The notes beneath the pieces are model-generated. The model was not told the origin of the DNA. It did no database searches and saw only the letters and a program-made list of their open reading frames with translations. This document shows, in pieces, positions 14,841-19,477 of a DNA stretch of 19,477 bases. Origin of the DNA: CAXFCD01 sp964001155 (GTDB lineage: Bacteria; Fidelibacterota; Marinisomatia; Marinisomatales; UBA1611). The first letter of the stretch is position 1, and the number at the start of each line of letters is the position of its first letter. The stretch spans positions 1-19,477 of the forward strand of contig CAXFCD010000055.1 of assembly GCA_964001155.1 (NCBI GenBank), given 5' to 3'. The translations under genes were made by a program, and so were the position numbers.

Positions 14841-16193
14841 ATGAAAATCAAAATCACAACTACAACCATAATCTTATTATCATTGTCCTTTGGGAATTCA
14901 ATCAGAGATAATTATACAGATGCATCATTACGAATTATTTCTGCTGCATTAACCGATAGCACTGCCTATAATCGTTTAGCTTATGTATGTGACACCTTTG
15001 GTCCAAGATTGAGCGGATCAAAAAATCTCGAAGATGCCATTGATTGGATCTTAAAGGAAATGAAAAATGATGGATTGGTAAATGTCCGTGGAGAAAAAGT
15101 GGCTGTGCCCGCCTGGATTCGAGGAGATGAATCGGTCAAATTACTTAAACCATTCAAAAAGGATATGGCTATGCTTGGCCTTGGAGGAAGTGTTGCTACA
15201 CCAAGATCTGGAATTACTGCTGAAGTGATGGTTGTAAACGATTTTGATGAACTTGAACGGCGTGCTAATGAAGTAAAAGGAAAAATCGTATTATTCAATG
15301 CACCTTTCACATCCTATGGAAAAACAGTTCGCTATCGTTATTCCGGTGCCAGTGCTGCGGCTAAACACGGCGCTGTGGCCAGTTTAATTCGTTCGGTAGG
15401 CCCTTGGTCGATGAATACACCCCATACAGGCGTCATGGCTTATAAAGATGGCATCAAAAAGATTCCCCATGCAGCACTTACCATGGAAGATGCTTTGATG
15501 ATGGGACGACTCCACGATCAAGGAGAGAAATTGATTGTTAAACTCGAAATGGATGCACGAATGGCTGCAGATCGTTGGTCAAGGAATGTAATCGGTGAAA
15601 TCAAAGGTTCTGTTTATCCTGACGAAGTTGTTGTGGTAGGTGGTCACATCGATTCCTGGGATGTGGGACAAGGTGCTCATGATGATGCCGGCGGTTGTAT
15701 CGCTGCTTGGGAAGTGCTGCGAATAATCAAAGATTTGGGACTCCAACCAAAACGAACTATTCGATGCGTCATGTGGACTAACGAAGAAAATGGCATGCGT
15801 GGCAATAAAGCCTATAAAGAAATGCATTTAGATGAATTGGATAAACACGTTTTAGCGATTGAATCAGATGGTGGCGTTTTTGCACCTAAAGGATTCGGTT
15901 TCACCGGTTCACAAACTGCATGGAAAATTGTTGAGGAGATTCACGAATTGATGAAGCCCATTGGTTCTAATAATTTATCCCAAGGTGGACGTGCTGCTGA
16001 TGTGGGACCACTGAATGATGAAGGTGTTCCAGTTATGTCATTAAAAGTAGATGGCACTAAATATTTTTGGTATCACCACACACCTGCAGACACATTCGAT
16101 AAAGTGGATTTTGATGAATTCAATCGTTGTGTCGCTACCATGACAATCATGTCTTATGTTGTGGCAGATTTAGATGAACCACTTCCTCGATAA
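14841..16193 (+). CDS. Exported M28-family metallopeptidase (carboxypeptidase Q-like)
   Basis: A 450-residue zinc aminopeptidase/carboxypeptidase of family M28, resembling carboxypeptidase Q. A signal peptide (KIKITTTTIILLSLSFGNS) is followed by a cap segment, a PA-type insert (about 125-250, including VKGKIVLFNAP) and the catalytic core. Zinc ligands fit: H269 in GGHIDSWD, D281 in AHDDAGG, E315/E316 in TNEENG (general base and ligand), D343 in ESDGG, and H412/H413 in YHHTPADTFD. All are present, so activity is expected. The start is the ATG at 14841, with AAGGA at 14831-14835; an in-frame ATG at 14802 would overlap the upstream gene and lacks signal-peptide sense. It lies 13 nt after the DUF1028 gene and is probably cotranscribed with it. 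A terminator follows. Confidence 0.93.
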   Translation: MKIKITTTTIILLSLSFGNSIRDNYTDASLRIISAALTDSTAYNRLAYVCDTFGPRLSGSKNLEDAIDWILKEMKNDGLVNVRGEKVAVPAWIRGDESVKLLKPFKKDMAMLGLGGSVATPRSGITAEVMVVNDFDELERRANEVKGKIVLFNAPFTSYGKTVRYRYSGASAAAKHGAVASLIRSVGPWSMNTPHTGVMAYKDGIKKIPHAALTMEDALMMGRLHDQGEKLIVKLEMDARMAADRWSRNVIGEIKGSVYPDEVVVVGGHIDSWDVGQGAHDDAGGCIAAWEVLRIIKDLGLQPKRTIRCVMWTNEENGMRGNKAYKEMHLDELDKHVLAIESDGGVFAPKGFGFTGSQTAWKIVEEIHELMKPIGSNNLSQGGRAADVGPLNDEGVPVMSLKVDGTKYFWYHHTPADTFDKVDFDEFNRCVATMTIMSYVVADLDEPLPR

Positions 16194-16229
16194 AAAAGTC
16201 TTATAATTTCAACTTTTACGTTCAAAAAT

Positions 16230-16264
16230 GCCTGCGTTTCAATACTAAATTCGCAGGCTTTTTT
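16230..16264 (+). terminator. Intrinsic terminator after the M28 peptidase
   Basis: A 7-bp GC-rich stem, GCCTGCG (16230-16236) with CGCAGGC (16252-16258), has a 15-nt loop and is followed by T6 (16259-16264). It separates the exported-protein genes from the amino-acid operon. Confidence 0.9.
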
Positions 16265-16287
16265 ATGATTAAAATAAGGATTAATTA

Positions 16288-17619
16288 ATGTCATCTGTAT
16301 CAATTTCTGGATTCGGAGATAATCTCACGGTAAACGGAATCCGCATTGGTGACCTATCACCGGCAGGCCATGAAGCAATTGAAAAAGACAAAGGCGGTCG
16401 AAATTATTCACCATTAGAAAATGTCGTTGTTTCTCACGTTCAAGATTCTTCCACACTCCTTGCAAGAAAACCTGACCCCAACGATATTAACAAATATATT
16501 GAATCAGAAATCATTGATGGATTATGCTGCTATTCTGCAGTGAATCAAGGTCAGCTCAATCAAACCATAGTAGATGCAGTTGTAAAACATCTTACCGAAG
16601 AAAAACTTCCCACCGTTCCTCGTTCGATTCGTCACAAATATATGAGTGCATTTTTGTTGGCCACTACAGGAATAACCAGTATGGACCGCGTGGTACCAAA
16701 AGTTGCAGGGGTAGAAGCACCTGAACTCATGTTCAAAATTTCACGTCGATGGGGTTACCGTGAAAAAGGAATCCCTCAAGGTGAAGCTATTGTAGTTGCA
16801 GCCAAGGGGAATTTTCATGGCCGTTCTATGACCGCCGTATCATTGTCCGATGATACTGACGCCAGAGATGATTTCGGACCATTTGTTCCAGGAATCGAAC
16901 TAGTTCCATTTAATGATTATAATGCTTTGGAATCGTTATTTGAAGAGAAGGGAGACAGAATCGCAAGTTTCATGGTTGAGCCCATTCAAGGCGAAGCGGG
17001 CGTCATTGTCCCGGACGATGCATATTTCCCAAAAGTTGCTGAGCTTTGTATAAAGCATAATGTGCTTTTGGCCATGGATGAAGTCCAGACAGGATTTGGC
17101 AGAACGGGTGCAAACTTCGCCCATCAATTATTTGGTGTAAAACCGGACCTCATGGGTTGTGGGAAGGCTGCAGGTGGCGGCATTCTTCCAGTTTCATTTG
17201 TAGCCGGTCGAGATGATGTGATAGGTGTATTAACCCCAGGGTCAGAAGGATCAACGTTCGGTGGATATCCCTTAGGTGCTGTAGTTGGAACATATGCAAT
17301 TAAAGTGATGGTTGAAGAAAAACTAGCTGAAAATGCTCAAGAAATGGGTGGTAGACTAGTAGGAAATATGGAATCAATTAAATCAGATTTTCCCGATAAA
17401 ATCAAGGAAGTGAGAGGTCGCGGATTATTGACAGCATTTGAAATGCATAATGAACCTTATTTAGATGGACATGCAGTATCTGTGGGACTTCTTGATCAAG
17501 GTGTTTACGCAAAAGAGACTCACCATTCTACCGTTCGATTAGCACCTGCATTAACTATCAATAAAACTCAGATTGATGCCCTTTCAGATGCAATTAGAAC
17601 TGTCGTGAAAAGTCTTTAA
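16288..17619 (+). CDS. Ornithine-type class III aminotransferase
   Basis: A 443-residue PLP enzyme closest in motif to ornithine delta-aminotransferase, which turns ornithine plus 2-oxoglutarate into glutamate 5-semialdehyde and glutamate. OAT-type landmarks are RNYSPLE, CYSAVNQG, GNFHGRS, FGPFVPGIELVPFND, MVEPIQGEAGVIVPDD, D264 in MDEVQTGFGRTG, the Schiff-base K293 in CGKAAGGG, GSTFGGYPLGAVV and VRLAP. Tyr in NYSP, Tyr in CYSA, Arg in GRS and Arg in VRLAP match the ornithine-contacting positions known from human OAT. Odd points: the usual TGxEA phosphate-binding motif reads VAGVEA (A140 for Thr/Ser), and the WDxxGxxYLD segment is replaced by unrelated sequence. First gene of an operon with ALDH7 and lysine transaminase, so it may instead act on lysine or aminoadipate. 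Shine-Dalgarno AAGGA at 16276-16280. Confidence 0.85.
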   Translation: MSSVSISGFGDNLTVNGIRIGDLSPAGHEAIEKDKGGRNYSPLENVVVSHVQDSSTLLARKPDPNDINKYIESEIIDGLCCYSAVNQGQLNQTIVDAVVKHLTEEKLPTVPRSIRHKYMSAFLLATTGITSMDRVVPKVAGVEAPELMFKISRRWGYREKGIPQGEAIVVAAKGNFHGRSMTAVSLSDDTDARDDFGPFVPGIELVPFNDYNALESLFEEKGDRIASFMVEPIQGEAGVIVPDDAYFPKVAELCIKHNVLLAMDEVQTGFGRTGANFAHQLFGVKPDLMGCGKAAGGGILPVSFVAGRDDVIGVLTPGSEGSTFGGYPLGAVVGTYAIKVMVEEKLAENAQEMGGRLVGNMESIKSDFPDKIKEVRGRGLLTAFEMHNEPYLDGHAVSVGLLDQGVYAKETHHSTVRLAPALTINKTQIDALSDAIRTVVKSL

Positions 17620-17652
17620 TGACATCAAACAATTATTAGAAACAGGAAAAAC

Positions 17653-19176
17653 ATGGATATTTTAAAACAACTTGGAATTGAAGAAAATAATTTTGGTGCA
17701 TGCGTCGGCCCTAATCAGTGGAATACCACCACAGAAGAAGGGAAAATTGAATCACTAAATCCTGCTACAGATGAACTGATTGCATCAGTTTATCAATGTT
17801 CTACAGACGATTATGAAACTGTGGTACAAGATTCCTTGGAAGCGTTTAAGGAATGGCGAAAAGTGCCTGCACCGGAACGAGGTCAATTGGTTCGTCTCAT
17901 GGGTGATACGCTTAGGGATTACAAAGATCCGTTGGGCAGTTTAGTCTCATTAGAAATGGGAAAAATTAAACAGGAAGGCGACGGTGAAGTCCAAGAGATG
18001 ATTGATATTGCAGATTTTGCTGTGGGGCAGTCCAGAATGCTCTACGGCAATACCATGCATTCCGAACGGAAAGATCATCGCATGTATGAACAATGGCATC
18101 CGTTAGGAATCGTTGGTGTCATAAGCGCATTTAATTTTCCTGTGGCTGTTTGGAGTTGGAATGCGTTTATCGCTGCCATTTGCGGAAATACTACCATTTG
18201 GAAACCATCATCATCTACACCTCTATGTGCAGTAGCGGTTCAAAATATCTGTAATGAAGTTTTATCTGCCAATGATGCTCCGAATATTTTCAGTACAGTG
18301 ATAGGCAGAGGATCCACCGTGGGCGAAACCATGATCAATGATCCACGCGTTCCTATGATTTCTTTCACAGGGTCAACTAGAATGGGACGCCATGTTGGCG
18401 AAGTTGTTTCCAAGCGATTTGGGAAAACCATTTTAGAATTGGGTGGGAATAATTGCATTATTGTTGACGAAACCGCTGACATGGATATGGTGATTCCCGC
18501 TGTAGCATTTGGTGCTGTTGGCACTGCCGGGCAACGATGCACAAGTACTCGTCGTGTCATTGTACATGAATCAAGATATGACGAATTGCAGAAAAGATTG
18601 GTTAACGCCTACCAACAAGTCAAAATTGGAAATCCTTTGGAAGAAGGTACCCTCATGGGACCGTTGGTCAATGAGAATGCCGTTTCTGATTTTGAAGCAG
18701 CCATCGAAAAAGCAAAATCTTCCGGCGGTGAAGTTTTGATTGGTGGCGGCGCAGTTGAAGGTGAAGGCAAATATGTCTATCCAACCATCATCAAAGCCAA
18801 AAATGAATGGGAAATTGTCCAAGAAGAAACATTTGCTCCAATTCTCTATCTCATGACCTACTCTGATATGGATGATGCCATTGCTCAACACAATGGTGTT
18901 CCACAAGGATTGTCTTCAGCTATGTTTACTCTAAATATGAGAAATGCAGAAAAATTCCTGTCATCTGTTGGTTCAGATTGCGGGATTGCTAATATCAATA
19001 TTGGCACATCCGGAGCAGAAATTGGTGGTGCTTTTGGCGGAGAAAAAGAAACCGGCGGCGGACGTGAATCCGGTTCTGATAGTTGGAAACAATACATGCG
19101 TAGGCAGACAAACACCATTAACTGGGGAACAGACTTGCCTTTAGCACAAGGCATCAAATTTGATTTAACGGATTAA
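17653..19176 (+). CDS. ALDH7-type L-aminoadipate-semialdehyde dehydrogenase
   Basis: An NAD(P)-dependent aldehyde dehydrogenase of 507 residues in the ALDH7 (antiquitin) family, which oxidises L-2-aminoadipate 6-semialdehyde, in equilibrium with piperideine-6-carboxylate, to 2-aminoadipate. Catalytic residues are present: N161 (SAFNFP), K184 (WKPSSST), E262 (LELGG) and nucleophile C296 (GQRCTSTRR). The C-terminal GGAFGGEKETGGGRESGSD segment (about 458-476) is the ALDH7 hallmark that shapes the aminoadipate-carboxylate site. It starts 33 nt after the aminotransferase, with GGA about 6 nt upstream of the ATG, and ends 8 nt before lysine 6-transaminase, whose product is exactly this aldehyde. 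That context makes the lysine-degradation assignment strong. Confidence 0.94.
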   Translation: MDILKQLGIEENNFGACVGPNQWNTTTEEGKIESLNPATDELIASVYQCSTDDYETVVQDSLEAFKEWRKVPAPERGQLVRLMGDTLRDYKDPLGSLVSLEMGKIKQEGDGEVQEMIDIADFAVGQSRMLYGNTMHSERKDHRMYEQWHPLGIVGVISAFNFPVAVWSWNAFIAAICGNTTIWKPSSSTPLCAVAVQNICNEVLSANDAPNIFSTVIGRGSTVGETMINDPRVPMISFTGSTRMGRHVGEVVSKRFGKTILELGGNNCIIVDETADMDMVIPAVAFGAVGTAGQRCTSTRRVIVHESRYDELQKRLVNAYQQVKIGNPLEEGTLMGPLVNENAVSDFEAAIEKAKSSGGEVLIGGGAVEGEGKYVYPTIIKAKNEWEIVQEETFAPILYLMTYSDMDDAIAQHNGVPQGLSSAMFTLNMRNAEKFLSSVGSDCGIANINIGTSGAEIGGAFGGEKETGGGRESGSDSWKQYMRRQTNTINWGTDLPLAQGIKFDLTD

Positions 19177-19184
19177 GGACGACT

Positions 19185-19477
19185 ATGGGTAACATTAGTT
19201 TTAAGGATACACGTAATGCTATCGGGAAATACATGCTGGCTGATGGTATGTCGCCAGTGATTGATCTGGAAAATAGTCATGGCTCGTGGTTGGGGGACGG
19301 CAATACAGGAAAAGAATATTTGGATCTTTTTTCCATGTTTGCGTCCATGTCCATTGGATACAACCATCCTTATGTTTTAGAAAACAAAGATCGGCTCACG
19401 CAGGCAGCGATCAATAAACCAACAAATTCCGATATTTATTCGCCGCTCATGGCAGATTTTGTTGATACCATGGGACG
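19185..19477 (+). CDS. lat: L-lysine 6-transaminase, 3'-partial
   Basis: The first 97 codons of a class III aminotransferase that runs off the right edge of the window. L-lysine 6-transaminase moves the epsilon-amino group of lysine to 2-oxoglutarate, giving 2-aminoadipate 6-semialdehyde. The visible part matches the N-terminus of known LAT enzymes: KYMLADGMSPVIDLENSHGS, TGKEYLDLFSMFASMSIGYN, HPYVLENKDRL, AAINKPTNSDIYSPLMADF. The NKPxNSDxYS motif separates LAT from other class III enzymes. The ATG has Shine-Dalgarno AAGGA (19175-19179), overlapping the stop of the preceding dehydrogenase. The PLP-lysine and active-site aspartate are beyond the window, so catalytic integrity cannot be judged. 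Confidence 0.9.
   Translation, partial: MGNISFKDTRNAIGKYMLADGMSPVIDLENSHGSWLGDGNTGKEYLDLFSMFASMSIGYNHPYVLENKDRLTQAAINKPTNSDIYSPLMADFVDTMG

Noticed and set aside
16194..16287. Lysine riboswitch ahead of the lysine operon
   Set aside because: Only 94 bases separate the genes and they are mostly taken by the upstream terminator; a lysine riboswitch needs about 170 or more bases and conserved five-helix features that are absent.
1..19477. Mobile elements, CRISPR, phage or defence genes
   Set aside because: No transposase, integrase, nuclease or direct-repeat array was seen, and both tRNAs are intact with no flanking duplicated 3' ends suggesting an integrated island.

Overview
This window is a densely packed stretch of bacterial chromosome, with every gene on the + strand and only short gaps (the largest, 13736-13933, is 198 bases). 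Base composition is moderately AT-rich by eye. Gene content and style fit a free-living, probably marine, bacterium of the FCB assemblage: classical infB-to-pnp operon, tRNAs without encoded CCA, few strong Shine-Dalgarno sites, exported proteins with dockerin-like calcium repeats, and lysine epsilon-transaminase catabolism. Candidatus Neomarinimicrobiota (SAR406) is my best guess. That is inference from gene style, not a phylogenetic result.

Layout. (1) 1-6870: translation and RNA-processing operon infB (5' end outside the window), rbfA, truB, ribF, rpsO, pnp. The genes are tightly overlapped and closed by a strong intrinsic terminator. (2) 6885-8731: a monocistronic aminotransferase, then a MerR-type regulator with a recognisable -35/-10 promoter, followed at once by tRNA-Pro(GGG) and a terminator. 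(3) 8777-11148: envelope genes: a membrane-anchored DUF2914 protein, a phosphodiester-glycosidase-domain lipoprotein and a YqaA/DedA-type membrane protein, then a second proline tRNA, tRNA-Pro(CGG). (4) 11190-13860: a small two-helix membrane protein, a YbjQ-family protein, a two-CBS-domain protein, a retropepsin-like protease of the RimB type and RimK, an ATP-grasp glutamate ligase, closed by a terminator. (5) 13934-16264: two exported proteins 13 nt apart, a DUF1028 protein ending in dockerin-like repeats and an M28 metallopeptidase, closed by a terminator. (6) 16288-19477: an amino-acid catabolic operon with an ornithine-type class III aminotransferase, an ALDH7-type aminoadipate-semialdehyde dehydrogenase and the start of L-lysine 6-transaminase, which runs off the right edge.

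How they work together. Block 1 makes and matures ribosomes and turns over RNA. The RimB/RimK pair would add and trim glutamate tails on ribosomal protein S6. Block 5 probably degrades external peptides, and block 6 can carry lysine to 2-aminoadipate via the semialdehyde, so the two would fit together as peptide scavenging and amino-acid use.

No mobile element, CRISPR array, phage gene or clear defence system was seen. The points most worth following up are the lysine/ornithine operon, the CBS-RimB-RimK cluster, the DUF1028-dockerin fusion, and a set of starts that lack a Shine-Dalgarno site but have -10-like elements only 6-13 nt upstream, suggesting leaderless mRNAs.
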